The notes below the pieces were generated by a model. It ran no database searches and was not told the origin of the DNA. It saw nothing but the letters and a program-made list of their open reading frames with translations. The translations under genes were made by a program, and so were the position numbers. This document shows, piece by piece, positions 49,979-62,607 of a stretch of DNA of 64,000 bases. Within the stretch, counting starts at the first letter, position 1. The number at the start of each line of letters is the position of its first letter. Origin of the DNA: Amyelois transitella (lineage: Eukaryota; Arthropoda; Insecta; Lepidoptera; Pyralidae); assembly GCF_032362555.1 (NCBI RefSeq), contig NC_083512.1:11086001-11150000 (forward strand). Reading direction: 5' to 3'.

Positions 49979-50212
49979 ACGGGACAAATTACACAGATTG
50001 AGTTAGCCTCGGGGTAAGTTCGAGACTTGTGTTACGAGATACTAACTCAACAATACTATATTTTATAATAAATACTTATATAGATAAACATCCAAGACCC
50101 AGGCCAATCAGAAAAAGTTCTTTTCTCCTCATGTCCTGGCCGGGATTTGAACCCGGGACCTCCGGTGTCACAGACAGTGCGTACCTACTACCGCTGCGCC
50201 ACAGAGGCCGTC
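49979..50212 (-). mobile_element. SINE A, reverse
   Basis: gggacaaattacacagattg through gggatttgaacccgggacct to cacagaggccgtc. SINE B (reverse, 50215-50424) follows directly. Confidence 0.82.
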
Positions 50213-50670
50213 AAAAAATAGTCTCATAAAGACTGGAATGATAAGTTTTGTTATTAGGCTTAATGACAGAATTGAGATTCAAAAAGTGACAGCTTACTAG
50301 ACCATCGCCTAAAAGAAGAATCTCAAGTTTATAAGCCTATCCCTCAGTCGCCTTTAACGACATCCGTGGGAAATAGATGGAGTGGTCCTATTCTTTTTTG
50401 AATTGGTGCCGGGAATCACACGGCAAGTTATTTATATTTTGATAATTATAGCCCAAAATGTTCTAGAGTGAAGACCACGTTTGTATAGGAAAGCGAGGCG
50501 CAAGAAGGTTCCCCGCGATATCGACTGATGATTTTAAGTCTGTCAGAACGAGGTGAAAATCATTGGTGGAGGCCTTTGTGCAGGTGTGAACGTCCTACGT
50601 CTGAAATGATGATGTATAATGAGATTCAAATTTAGTTTATTTCTTTAATTACGGAATATCTATACTATTA

Positions 50671-51175
50671 CTAGCTGTGCCCGTGACGTCGTCCGCGTGG
50701 AATAGTTATTTTGAGCATCATTGAAGCCCTCAAGGATGAATAATTTACCCCGATTTTTTTCACATTCTCCATTATTTCTATACTTCCATATTATCTATAC
50801 TAATATTATAAATCACAATACTACATATAATAAAACGGTATAATAAAATATTTTGTCTTTACATTTAATATTTTGACTGAAACGGATAGATTTTTTTTTA
50901 CATTTTTGTCTGTCTGTCTGTATCTGGCTGTATGATTAAGATTCAACTCGAAATTTACGCGGACGAAGTCGTAGGCAAAAGGTAGTCTATACTAATACTA
51001 TAAAGCTCAAGAGTTTGTTTATTTGTTTGATCGCGCTAATCTCAGGAACAACTGGTTCGAATTGAAAAATTATTTTTGTGTTGAATAGATCATTTATTGA
51101 GGAAGGCTTAAGGCTATATTTAACATCACGCTGCAACTATAAGGAGCAAAGAAATAATGGAAAATGTGAAAAAAA
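50671..51175. mobile_element. Two opposed H1 Helitron-like fragments
   Basis: Reverse fragment 50671-50785 with an intact CTAG end, and forward fragment 50986-51175 with an intact TCTATACTAATA end. A SINE B fragment (51178-51290) follows. Confidence 0.65.
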
Positions 51176-51984
51176 TAGGCTTGCAACCTGTCACTATTTG
51201 AATCATTAAGCCAAACAGCTGAACGTGGTTTTTCAGTCTTTAAATGACTGTTGGCCCCGCATAGATGTGATTATATGTAATGTTATGTTATACAAAAAGT
51301 TACATATCATATCGATCGTAAAGGTCGAGGAAGGTTACAATCTGAATTCAAAAATGGATCCATATTCTGTCTACCCTAATCACAAGTCAGCTAGAACATC
51401 CAATGACTATACTATACCTAATACTACCATCCTTTATGTGATGTCACGACTTGGTGGCCCGGCGGGATTATTCTGGATGATATATGGACCTAATGACAAC
51501 AACACTATGATGAGATCTAATGCGATATATACGCATTTAGTCAGTGTTCTCCTACAGATATTTTAATTGGCTACTTAGTTACTTAAGAATCTTTTTTGAG
51601 ACACCGTATAAGCGCTGTTTTTGCAAGCATCCTTTGAGTCTAGATATTTAAGGAGAAAGAAATGAAATAACGGGTTCGAGCAGATGACTACAACACGGTG
51701 AAAAGTGATAGTGCAGACTAGGACTGTAAGCTCACAATCACAGCCATAAATCCTCCATACCATACCTCGAATAATACATGTAAATGTACGCTACGAATAG
51801 GTCTACTTACGTGCCGAACACTTAAAAGAATATCCGGTTGAGTGGCAAAGATCCCTTCATGGGATAAGTCCGCCATTACGAGTGATTTGTTTCTTTTATA
51901 ACTATATAATACTTTCTTGTTACTGTGTAAATTTATATGCAAAAAAGATATAACAAACAAACAAATAAAAGAATATCCAGAATA

Positions 51985-52121
51985 GTCCTCCGTCGTTAGA
52001 TATAAGGGGCGGGCTACACCACCGCGCCACAGTCCGGCCCGGTGCGTTGCCTCGCGAACCCGCCACGCCACACTCGCTCCTATTTACATATTACGAGTTT
52101 TGAAAAAAGAATACAAAATGG
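51985..52121 (+). promoter_or_regulatory. GC-rich island ending in ATG|GTAAGT: possible first exon
   Basis: A short GC-rich stretch (ccgcgccacagtccggccc, acccgccacgccacactcgc) then tacaaaATG followed directly by a consensus donor GTAAGT (ATG at about 52119). Some genes have first coding exons holding only the start codon. No downstream exon was recognised in the next 12 kb, so this is tentative. Confidence 0.22.
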
Positions 52122-52129
52122 TAAGTGGC

Positions 52130-53480
52130 TTTTATATTTCATAAAATCTTCGATAACATTTTAATAGCCAGTAATTTGTCAAGTTTTAAGAAAAATAATG
52201 CACTAACATAACTTTTTTAATGTTTCCGTGAAAACTTTAGATATTAGTTGCCAGTTTTAAATTGAATTGAAAAAAAAAATGCCTTTCAAAATATTCTTTG
52301 GTGTTTTAGAAAAAAGTCGTTTTACTTTTTAATATACCTACACTTCAATTCTCTCGTTCCTCTGATTAAATTTTCAGCCAGCTTTATAGCTTATCGTTTG
52401 ATAAGAACTTTTTGTGTGAAAATATATTCTTATTTTTACTCTCTGGCTGTACCTATGTATTAAATGACTATTTACTTTTTTGGTTTCACTTTTTACCACT
52501 TTTAAAAAAGACCGACGATATTACAAAAGAAAATAGACTAATCATTAATAATACAAACCTTAAAACACTTATTTTACCACAACACGCCTTCAATCATGCA
52601 AATCTACAGAAATTCATATAATTCGGTAACAAAGCTTCTTTAGTCACGATATCAGTGGAAACTTTGCATTAGTTCGAAGGCTTCCGAAAACTTCTGATAA
52701 ATGAAAGGCTGACACGGAACTGAAACAACAAATTCTATGAAATGAAAGATTTGAAAATGACCAAAGTTTTTAAATTGATTTATAGTCGCTCTATCTTAAT
52801 TAACAAACTTTATATCAAGACAAAAGCCGACCAAGGGATAGGCTTATAAACTTGGGATTCTTTTTTTAGGTGATGGGCTAGCAACCTGTCACTATTTGTA
52901 TCTTTATTCTGTTATAGAGCCTAATAGCTGAACTTAGCCTATCAATCTTTCAAGACCGTTGGTTTCAAGATTCTTGATTATATTAATAAATATTAAGACA
53001 TTTGTTAAAAAACAAAATGATAAATGAAATAGAAATGTAGTTATATTTTTGCATTTAACTTTAATTTAATTAGTTACTTTTATTATTAGTATAGTTTCAT
53101 TATGTATATATTTATTTTCTTAGTTATAGTTATAAATAAGTACTTAACTTAGAGGTATTTTATATTTATGTTTGTTTATTGTTATTTTAAAATAAATATA
53201 AAAAAAAATTCTCACGCTACTATAAATCGTTATAAATTAGAGGCTACGAAAATATATCTAAATACTGATTTGAGATACCTAAAAATATAGAGCCATTTTT
53301 CTCGCTCAACTTTTCCTGTGTCGGTTGCACCCTAATATCTAGGGCCCAGGGTTCGCTTTTCAGCAATTCTCTCTCCCCTTTGTCCGGTCTTCGGCATCCT
53401 CAGTTTTAAGGTATATGGATTTGTAAATACGCATACATTCATTCAAAGAGTCAAACTTACAATCTGTAAAACTTTTTCAC
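52130..53480. other. AT-rich stretch with a SINE B fragment
   Basis: Only a forward, diverged SINE B body at 52822-52980 was recognised; no coding exon. Confidence 0.5.
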
Positions 53481-53486
53481 TTATTT

Positions 53487-53850
53487 GTGCCGTGTGGTTC
53501 TCGACACTTTAATATAGGAACACTCCATATCATTCCCATGGATGTCGTAAAAGGCGACTAATGGTAAGGCTACTTTCTTCGAATTCTTCTTGTAAGCGAT
53601 GGGCTAGTAACCGATGCTCTTACGGTGAAAACATCGTGAGGAAACCTGCACATTCAGACAACTGGATGTGTAACCATGGATCCAATACGGGTTAGGTTTA
53701 CCTGCATTTTGCGGAGGTCAGGTGGGAGTCGCTTCTTGTAAAACCTGACACATCCAATCCAGGTGCTATGGTCAAAGGCGTACCCCGGGCTCCTCTCCAG
53801 AGACGTGAGGATGCAACCGGGACTAAAGCCAGGAGGAAGAATACATACAT
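53487..53850 (+). mobile_element. SINE B 5' fragment joined to SINE C
   Basis: SINE B 5' part (53487-53605), then SINE C from catcgtgaggaaacctgcac to gggactaaagccaggagg (53625-53845). Confidence 0.72.
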
Positions 53851-53856
53851 ACATAT

Positions 53857-54105
53857 ACGGGACAAATATATATATACGGGACAAATTACACAGATTGAGT
53901 TAGCCTCGAAGTAAGTTCGAAACTTGTGTTACAAGATACTAACTCAACGATACTATATTTTTATAATAAATACGTATATAGATAAACATCCAAGACCCAG
54001 GCCAAACAGAGAAAGTTCGTTTCTCATCATGCCCTGCCCGGGATTCGCACCCGGGACCTCCGGTGACACAGACAAGCGCACTACCGCTGCACCACAGAGG
54101 CCGTC
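53857..54105 (-). mobile_element. SINE A, reverse
   Basis: A duplicated tail start (tacgggacaaatatatatat), then the complete element to cacagaggccgtc. Confidence 0.8.
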
Positions 54106-54108
54106 AAT

Positions 54109-54383
54109 CCCCGTAAAGGATAAAGACGTCAATATGATCACGTCTTTATCCTTTACGGGGTAGACAGAGCCAACAGTCTTGAAAAGACTGATAGGCCACG
54201 TTCAGCTGTTTGGCATAATGATAGAATTGAGATTCAAATAGTGACGGGTTGCTAGCCCATCGCCTAAAAGGAGAATCCCAAGTTTATAAGCCTATCCCTT
54301 AGTCGCTTTTTACGACATCCATGGGAACTAGATGGAGTGGTCCTATTCTTTTTTTTTTATTGGTGCCGGGAACCACACGGCAC
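54109..54383 (-). mobile_element. SINE B with mirrored 3' end
   Basis: Full-length reverse copy (54138-54383). Its terminal 21 nt are repeated in inverted form at 54109-54129, giving a perfect 21-bp hairpin with a 10-nt loop (54109-54160). Confidence 0.85.
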
Positions 54384-54590
54384 TTAAGCCAGGTGGAAGA
54401 ATGAATAAAAATATTTGATATGAAAATTTGCAAAAGATGTCAGGCTGCTACCCAGGAACTTGGTGACCAATGACCAGCTGTGAGCGGTGGCTGCGGTCAA
54501 GCGGTCATGCTTGGTGACTTGGAACCGTGGTGGGTACCCTGATATCGGATGGTAATCCGGTTTTATATTGATTGGGATAATTATATTCAA

Positions 54591-55555
54591 GCCGTGTGGT
54601 TCCCGGCACTGACAAATAAAAGTAAATGACCACTCCATCTCGTTCCCATGGATGTCGTAAAAGACGACTAAGGGAAAAGGCTTATCAACTTGAGATTATT
54701 TTTTTGAGCGATAGGCTGGCTATCTGTCACTATTTGAATCTCAATTCTATCATGCAAATTGTGTGGCCTATTTATGCAGATTTGTGTAAATAGGTACATA
54801 CATACATGCATATAGTCACGTCTATATCCCTTGCGGGTTAGACAGAGCCAACAGTCTTGAAAAGGCTGAAAGGCCACGCTCGGCTGTTTGATTTTATAAT
54901 AGAATTGAGATTCAAATAGTTAATACATAGGTATATATTTAAGTTTATCACCGGCCAAAGGTCTTTCTACACTTTGTGACGTTTCCTTGTTTTATCGTGA
55001 TCGATATGAAAACAGACAAAGTCAGGCATTGTGCTTTGTATTCAAATCTATACGTGACGATTACAAATGATACGAGTAGTCTGTAATGAATATGCACTAG
55101 TAAGAACATCACGATGATACTTATTTGAAGTTCTTGACGCATCTTGAATATATTTGTTATTTATTTATTCATTATGTATGTAAATATTACGCCTTTTCAC
55201 ATGGGAAGAAAAAGGAGACATTAGAAGCACGTGTAAATGATATGATATCCCAATTCCAACTAATATTAACTTATTTTATGAGCAATAAAGAGTTTACAAA
55301 CAAACAATATTATAAATATAAATGGCTCCTGGCACCAATAGGAAAAATATAGGATCTCGTTATTCCAATGGATGTCGTAAAAGACGATTAAGGGATAGTC
55401 TTATATACTTGGCATTTTTCTTTTAGGAGATGGGCTGGCAACCTTTCACTATTTGAATTTCAATTCTATCATTAAGCCAAACAGCTGTACGTGACCTATA
55501 AGTATTTAAAAGACTGTTGGCTCTGTCTACCCTGTAAAGGGTATAGACGTGATAT
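54591..55555. mobile_element. Further SINE B copies
   Basis: Forward 54591-54770, reverse 3' half 54808-54922, forward 55322-55555. No genes between them. Confidence 0.7.
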
Positions 55556-55572
55556 TGGCCTGATTAATCGAA

Positions 55573-56269
55573 TCTATACTAATATTATAAAGCTGAAGAG
55601 TTTGTTTTGTTTGTTTGTTTGTTTGTTTGTTTAAACGCGCTAATCTCAGAAACTACTGAACCGATTTGAATAATTCTTTCACTGTTAGATAGTCTATTTA
55701 TCGTGGAAGGCTATAGGCTACATTTTATCCCGGATTTCCTACGGGAAACGTCAACAATGCAGGTGAAAGTTGAATGAGTCGGCCATCTGCGAGCTTTCCA
55801 CGCGAACGCTGCGCAAACCAACAAAGATATAGTAAAACAATGTACTAAAGATGTGAAGTACTCATTTTTTGCCACAAAAAAGTCCGCGAGAGCATATATC
55901 TATCTCTTAAGGTTTACTTACAATAACCACTTTTATGTTCATTTTTTAAGATTATTTTTTCATTATAAACATAAGTTATTTTGAAACCAATTTTCTTTAA
56001 TTCAGTATTAATCCTTATCCAAATAAATATGTTTATTACTTTCGGCTTTTCATGTAGACTAAAATTGCCATTTACAGTATATAAATCAGACGAATAGGTT
56101 TTGAGATATGGTCGTTATAAGCAATTTGCAGCGAAACATTAAATACGGCGAACCAGCGTTCTTTCTAATACGCGTGACCGCCCGCTATAAAGCCGAGGAG
56201 GATGTTTGCAAAAATAAATATGATGCCCAAATAACTATTCCACGCGGACGAAGTCGCGGGCACAGCTAG
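55573..56269 (+). mobile_element. Longer Helitron-like H1 relative
   Basis: 5' TCTATACTAATATTATAAAG and 3' hairpin cgcggacgaagtcgcgggca with CTAG at 56266-56269; A precedes (55572) and T follows (56270). At about 697 bp it has roughly 430 bp of extra non-coding interior compared with the 270-bp copies. Confidence 0.65.
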
Positions 56270-56279
56270 TATAATATAT

Positions 56280-57460
56280 ACGTGTTACATGACCTCCCCT
56301 AGTCGTCTATCCATTTTTCGACATTTTCCGTGCCAAACATGTCCAAATGAGTTCGTTATCTGAAAATCACTTGTTTCACCTTTATCGTGACAGCACTCTG
56401 TTTTGTTTTTATTACAGCGATACCCTAAATGTCGGTAACTTAATTACATTTTATGATATCCATACTTATATTAAAAAGAAAGTAAATTTATTTGTGTGTT
56501 TTTTGTCCCTTCATGCGTTATCTACTGAACCAAACTTCTTGAAGTTTTGTGTAAGTATATATATCGCGATAATAGGTATAGGTATCCATTTTTTTAGATT
56601 TTTCAAGTTATGTTTACTTCTTCTTTCTATCTTTACGTCATTTTATTTTGTTGGCATAAGGATAGAAATTTACTAATATATTTTTTAATAATTAGACCAA
56701 TCAAGATTGTTATTTCAGTTGCTAGGACTATAATTACAGTTAAAGTGCCTGTGCAAATCTAAATGTTTTTTTGTCTGTTGTAAATATGTATATCCGAAAC
56801 TAAATGTGAACGTAACGGCCGATAACGGCACCTTACTCTACTCTAAATCTAAGGCATTACCCTCACTCAACTGCCCAAAAAAAGGTTATGTTTTTACATC
56901 ATAAGCTTTGTTCGTAAACATTTTGTAAAGACAGGACATGTAATGTAGGTACTTAATTGTTCACAGTTATTCACGAAAACCTTTTTTTTAACGCAGAATT
57001 ATTTTTTTATTTATATTTATTTATTATTAGTAGGTAATTTTAATCAAAATTTCTAGAAGTAATGTTACAAATGCAAAAATGTGTACGAATTTTACATTTG
57101 CCTATTAGATTTATTAGAAAAACAATTACGATTTGTGCGAAATTTCAAGAACATTAAGTAGAATCAAAGTTTTTTATTTATATATAAAAAAGAACTAAGA
57201 ACGCACTTAAAAATATTCTTATATGAGAAGGCTCTCATTCATCAATAATCTAAAATATAATCTAGTGTAGATATTATTTTATATTAAACTCATAATAAAC
57301 GCTTTCAACTCCATACTACATTATATTCTGAAATAGGTATAGTCTATGCCTTACTGTTTGGCATGCCGCTTAATTTCACAGGAACTGCGCTGAATCATGC
57401 AATGGTTTGGCAGAAACTTATTTTAAATTATGAATCATGTTCTATCTTTTACCCCCTAAT
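56280..57460. other. AT-rich stretch with no feature
   Basis: No recognised repeat; the frame at 56347-56676 is hydrophobic by composition (Phe/Leu from T-rich DNA) and has no family resemblance. Confidence 0.5.
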
Positions 57461-57464
57461 AAGA

Positions 57465-57570
57465 GTTTGCATGAGTAGAGTTACGAATTTGGATGAAGCA
57501 AAAAGTATGCAGAGTTTGAGGCAAGTGAAATGATGTAGTCTCTGTTTACCCTTCCGGGAAAGAAGTGATT
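57465..57570 (+). mobile_element. RTE 3' fragment
   Basis: LINE 3' end (gcatgagtagagttacgaat, gcaagtgaaatgatgtagtc, ccttccgggaaagaagtgat), diverged, with no TATG tail. Confidence 0.65.
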
Positions 57571-57639
57571 TAAATATATAAGTACCTTAATAAAAAGAAG
57601 GAATTGAATGACTGATTTTTCAATCAGTAGATCTAATAA

Positions 57640-57705
57640 TCTAGACCCAGCGGTTTGGGGTGGGTTGATATTTCTATCAACCCACCCCAAACCGCTGGGT
57701 CTAGA
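57640..57705. repeat. Perfect 31-bp hairpin, 4-nt loop
   Basis: tctagacccagcggtttggg... (57640-57670), loop tttc, exact complement 57675-57705. A smaller hairpin (actgattttt/caatcagt) sits just before it. Confidence 0.95.
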
Positions 57706-57799
57706 GACTTGAAATTTGGCTAAGAGAGGATTTCCCGAAATTCCCGCGGGAACGAGAATTTGGGTCATTTTTCGTTTTACGCGGGCAGAACCGCAGGCG

Positions 57800-59320
57800 T
57801 CCGCTTGTTAAAGATAAAGTTTCTAAGCCAATCTGTGACTCTCTGAAAAACTTTTGTGTGAAACTCTTTAAGAGCGTTCCGCACTTCTTTCTAAAGAACA
57901 AACATAATTGTAGTTTAAAATAAGAACAAAAAATATATGACAGCTTTTTTTATGGAATACAAATTAATTAGGGTGTGAGTTGCAGCAATACATAAAGGTC
58001 ATAACTCTACGAATTATATGGTGTTTGGCCTTGGATAATTACAGAAAAACAATATGTTTTCGAGCGCAGTGTCCATGAGTAATGCTTAAATACAGGGAAA
58101 TGAATTAATACACCAGCAGGTAATTTTATTCATTATTTGTTTCAGTTTGAACAGATGGCAAATCGAGAGTATTACTTTTTTTACAACATACCTTACTAAC
58201 TAACTACTGAAAAATTTACACATACAAATCTTGCAAAAATATTTTCTTATCTGTTAACGCTCTGCGACAAATGACAAAGGGATATACATACATACTTTTT
58301 TAATAGTAACGTAGGTATATGCATTTAGATACTGCTATGCAAAATAATTCATGACTAGTTTGTGCATTTTATCCTGAGCACTTAACTCATAAAAACGACT
58401 GAAAAAAAAAACATTGTGGAAGAGCTAAAGTTGTACAATTAATCTTGCTATGAGCATTTAAAAATTAGTCATAGAGAAATCGCTTAATTTTTTTTTATTT
58501 GACATACAATACGCCCTTTCAACATCACATTCTGACACCTAATTTCTAAGCAATTACTCCATAATTTTATTCCATGGTGGGCTATTAGAGACGTGGCAAC
58601 GAAGCATACGGCCGTGCCCAATGCGTGACCAACCCAGCCCATCACAAAGCACGTAATTAGTGGCGTATGGTAGGTAACCACTTTTTAATTAAAATGTTAA
58701 TTTTATGTCGCCAACTGTAGTGAGTTACTCACATACATATTTGAAGAAAAGTACAACCTCAGTTTATTTATATTTGCTACCAAAATAATCTGTTTTTAAA
58801 CTTATGTAAAATTACAAAATAAAGATTAATTCTCAGCAATTTTTAAAGTTATATATACAAAGTTAAATCCAAATGTTAGCTACAAAATAATATGAATAGT
58901 AATAGGCCCCCGTTCTTTGGATCAACAGGAATTGCTATGATCCTCTCTATTGAAAAAAAAAAGAAGTCTACAGTAGTCTTTAAGCTTGCTACAAACATTT
59001 TAGTTTTTCCCGCGCATTTTTTTCTTCACAATGGCGTCGCGTGTAAGCATACATTACAAAGTAAGTTCAAGGTTTTTAACGTGATGACTGTTGATGACGA
59101 TGACTGTAAGTTTTGGCTTGCACTTCACGGTTCGTGAGCGACGAGAATTTGCCAGCATTGTGCTCTTTTTTGCAACTGAATCTTGGTTGTGCCTTTCTTT
59201 TGTAATCGATCCGATTTGTGTTAATTACTGTATCCCGCTTTTTATTATTCTTCAAATATTTGACGGAAAATTTAGGCTTTCAGTTGATAAAGTAAGAAAA
59301 AGTTACTTTTAAAGCAAGTT
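57800..59320. other. AT-rich stretch with no feature
   Basis: No exon or recognised repeat family member seen. Confidence 0.45.
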
Positions 59321-59321
59321 T

Positions 59322-60085
59322 AAGCAGAGATCGTGGCAAGTGGAAAGAGGTAGTCTCTGCCTACCCCTCCGGGAAAGAGGCGTGATTTTATGTATGAATG
59401 TATGCTAAGTATTATTTGAATGAGTTAACGAACAAATATTAACATATGTTAGTCTGATAAAACATTATTATAAGTAAGTACGTAATACTAGCTTTTGTCG
59501 CAGTAGTATTTTTCTTTTCCCTGCAAAATCACGAAATCTTTAGTTGTCTCCTACAATCACAACGCACAACAAAGGAACGTGTGTGCCATACCTGCATGCA
59601 GATAGGTAATTTGACAATACTCATACGAGTAGTTCTTATCATTCAATTTCTACTTTTTTACTGACTAAACAAGAGTAATTTTTCTTTTGCTGAACGCTAA
59701 TGAAAAATAAACATATCAACTTTTGTACCAGCTATTTTTCTTCCTGATGGTAAAAGTCAACCAGGAAAAAGTCTTATAAACTTGGGGTTCATCTCTGAGG
59801 CAATGAGCTACCAAACTGTCGTACTCAATTACCAAATAGGTATAAGAATCTCAATCAATCAATTGTAGCATCACTAATTAATTACCTAATTAAGATTGCT
59901 AAAGCGTGGAAATGCTAGGAGCGCATCATGGGAACCTTTCGGCTCTGGAATGACGACGTGGGTATTTTGACTGTTTAAATATTTCTAATGTATTTTGTAT
60001 GTATTTTATGTACCTCTGCCAAAGATGTAGTCTCTCCCTATCCCTCCGGGAAAAGTTGTGACTTTATGTATGTATGTATGTTTAT
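59322..60085 (+). mobile_element. Two short RTE 3' ends
   Basis: 59322-59405 (gcagagatcgtggcaagtgg to ttttatgtatgaatgtatg, little diverged) and 60015-60085 (gccaaagatgtagtctctcc to tatgtatgtatgtttatg). Each is under 90 bp, severe 5' truncation as expected of LINE insertions. Confidence 0.75.
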
Positions 60086-60417
60086 GTACTTTGTTTGTAT
60101 TTATATATTTTGTTTGTAATATGTATTTTGCAGTATTCATGTGCACTTTATCGCACCACCAACTCAAAGCTTTTCTGTTTAATCGGCTGGTAGAGAATGC
60201 CAAACGGCATTAAGTCTGCCCTTTGTACATTTTTTTATGCAATACAGGTTATAAATAAATAAATATTTTGACGAAGCACACAGCAAATATTTTTAAGAGC
60301 ATCGGTTAGCGATAAAACTAATATACGTGTGGCGACATCTATACGCCACAAGTCACAAAAATAAAAAATACAATCACGCAACGCTATCAATCAAAAATAG
60401 CGAAAAACCTAAATCGC

Positions 60418-60470
60418 GCAAGCAAAGATTTCACGGATTGGATGCTCCAATCCGTGAAATCTTTGCTTGC
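60418..60470. repeat. Perfect 25-bp hairpin, 3-nt loop
   Basis: gcaagcaaagatttcacgga(ttgga), loop tgc, exact complement to 60470. Confidence 0.95.
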
Positions 60471-60471
60471 C

Positions 60472-60585
60472 GACGATGTTGTGTCAGAGGTTGTATATAC
60501 TGTATATACAACCTCTGACACAACTAGACGATGTTGTGTCAGAGGTTGTATATACTGTATATACAACCTCTGACACAACATCGTC
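60472..60585. repeat. Directly repeated perfect palindrome
   Basis: Palindrome 60478-60524 (23-bp arms, 1-nt loop) and palindrome 60527-60585 (29-bp arms, 1-nt loop). The 53-nt unit starting gacgatgttgtgtcagaggt occurs at 60472 and again at 60527, period 55. Confidence 0.95.
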
Positions 60586-60787
60586 GGAGCCGCGGTTCCC
60601 CAGGCATCACACCTAGCCTGGCGGAAGATCTTCCCTTTGGTGGCGGTCGAGCCGAATCATCGCTCCCGCTACATACGTAAATCAGAAAAGACTCTTAATT
60701 ACATGGGCGCAGTAGGATTTGAACCATCACATCACACTTTTATTCGGATACCTCGTTCGACCACAGACGCTCTTGTTAGTTTTCTGA

Positions 60788-60955
60788 TAGAATAGAATAG
60801 ATTTATTTTCAAAATTGGATACAAGGTATCACTTATTGACGTCACATCACTAAATCTAATTATAACTACTACCGCTTCCAAAGCGCATGTGTAGAAGAAG
60901 CGGCGGAACAAACTACACTGCAGCATTTTCATCGGACGTCAATGTACAAATATAG
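60788..60955 (-). repeat. 150-bp interspersed repeat, minus copy
   Basis: Inverted counterpart of 48640-48795 (agaatagatttattttcaaa to gcattttcatcggacgtcaa). Flanking sequence to about 61240 may belong to the same unidentified element. Confidence 0.7.
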
Positions 60956-61343
60956 ATCTCTTAAATCTTATAAAAAAAGATATTGGCAAAGGCTACAAAA
61001 AGACCTAGACTTACTAAGTAAATGCAACTGTACACCATTCGTCCGGCTAGTAACCCAAGCCCTCGGAACACCCGCTGTATTGACTCATAGTCGGGAGTGC
61101 CTGTGACGTCATCCTAGCCAGACCTCCCTCACTCCCTTCATGACATAATGTGTGATAGCTATGTAATATAAACAGTGGATATATGTAAGGTAACTATTTT
61201 TCTGTATCTAGGCTCAGAAAAAAATATTTATTTTATTTAACATTCTATGATTTAATTTGAATTCAACCTTAATTCAAATTAAATCTTATAATGTTATTCC
61301 TCGGTTGTTTTCAATTTACCGAAGGTTATTTATATACATACAT

Positions 61344-61592
61344 ACCTATACTCACGTCTATATCGCTTGCGGGGTAGACAGAGCCAACAATCTTGAAAAG
61401 ACTAAAATTCTGCGTTAAGCTGTATGGCTTTATGATGGAATTGAGATTCAAATAGTGAAAAGTTGGTAGTCCATCGCCTACTTGAGGAAGCCCAAGTTTA
61501 TTAGCCTATCCCTTGGTCGCCTTTTACGACATCCATGGGAAAGATATATGGGATATATAAAGGACTGGTTCTATTCTAAACCACACGTCACG
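61344..61592 (-). mobile_element. SINE B copy
   Basis: catacctatactcacgtcta to accacacgtcac, near full-length, diverged. Confidence 0.75.
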
Positions 61593-61599
61593 AAGCTTA

Positions 61600-62300
61600 C
61601 AATTTAATCGACTGAGATCTTTCGCAAACATAATTCAAAGAATTCATACTTCTTAATTACTCGTATTCATTTGTAGTAAACCTAGAGTCTTGTCTTAAAT
61701 TCAGTTATCCGCTAGAGGCAAAGGCAATTCGTTGATCTCACCAAAACATTCGGACAATGCCTGGCTGCATGCGTTGCGTCTTCGCCTCTTTATCTTTTTT
61801 TATTTAACTTTTTTTTGTTGTCAGCCAGCAAAGGAAATTAGTGGCGGTTCGTCGACCTCGCACGATGGCTATTACTTCTTCTATTACCATGCAATCAAGG
61901 CATAATACTGACTAGATTTGGCTGCATAGAAATATACTTTTAAATTATACACCTGTAAAATTATTGTAATTGTCTGACACGCGTGGCTGCGCATATATTT
62001 TTCATCGCGGTCAATATTATTGGTCATTTGATTCTCACTCCACGAATGAAGTGTACTTAGTTTAATTAAATTATACCTACTGACTTAACCACATTTAACA
62101 AAAAGATAATTGATAACTTTCCTCAGCTAGATAACGAGATAGTTATTGTTAAATGATATTTGAAAGTGAATTTGTCTGTGTAGAAAACAAATAAGTAGAT
62201 ATGAATGACATAAATATTTTTAGGTTAGGATAAAATTAGTCATTAAGGTACCTAAAAATAAACCCATAAACATATGAACCTGAAGCCTTAAATGCGTTGC
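61600..62300. other. Stretch with no feature
   Basis: No exon or recognised repeat seen. Confidence 0.45.
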
Positions 62301-62309
62301 CTGCGGAAA

Positions 62310-62387
62310 CGGGTATAGGGCTGCCTTAGGGTGTAGGTATCCTATATAATTATAGGATACCTACACCCTAAGGCAGCCCTATACCCG
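62310..62387. repeat. Perfect 36-bp hairpin, 6-nt loop
   Basis: cgggtatagggctgccttag... (62310-62345), loop ataatt, exact complement 62352-62387. Confidence 0.95.
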
Positions 62388-62494
62388 TATACGTATTTAG
62401 TAATCTAAATACGTGTACCCTCTCATTATTCAATACTTACCGATTGTGGTAGGTATCAAAACACAATTTCAAAACTTACAACTTCGTTCTACTT

Positions 62495-62600
62495 GCTACG
62501 ATCTCTCTAAGTTTACTTATTTTGTTTAATAACATTCATCATGCTAGCTCATTTAGACAAAGCGTAGGTACTCTTAACTATTTTTTACCACGTCTTGCCT
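62495..62600 (-). mobile_element. Old RTE 3' fragment
   Basis: Reverse and strongly diverged (ttctacttgctacgatctct, acattcatcatgctagctca). Confidence 0.5.
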
Positions 62601-62607
62601 GATTTGA

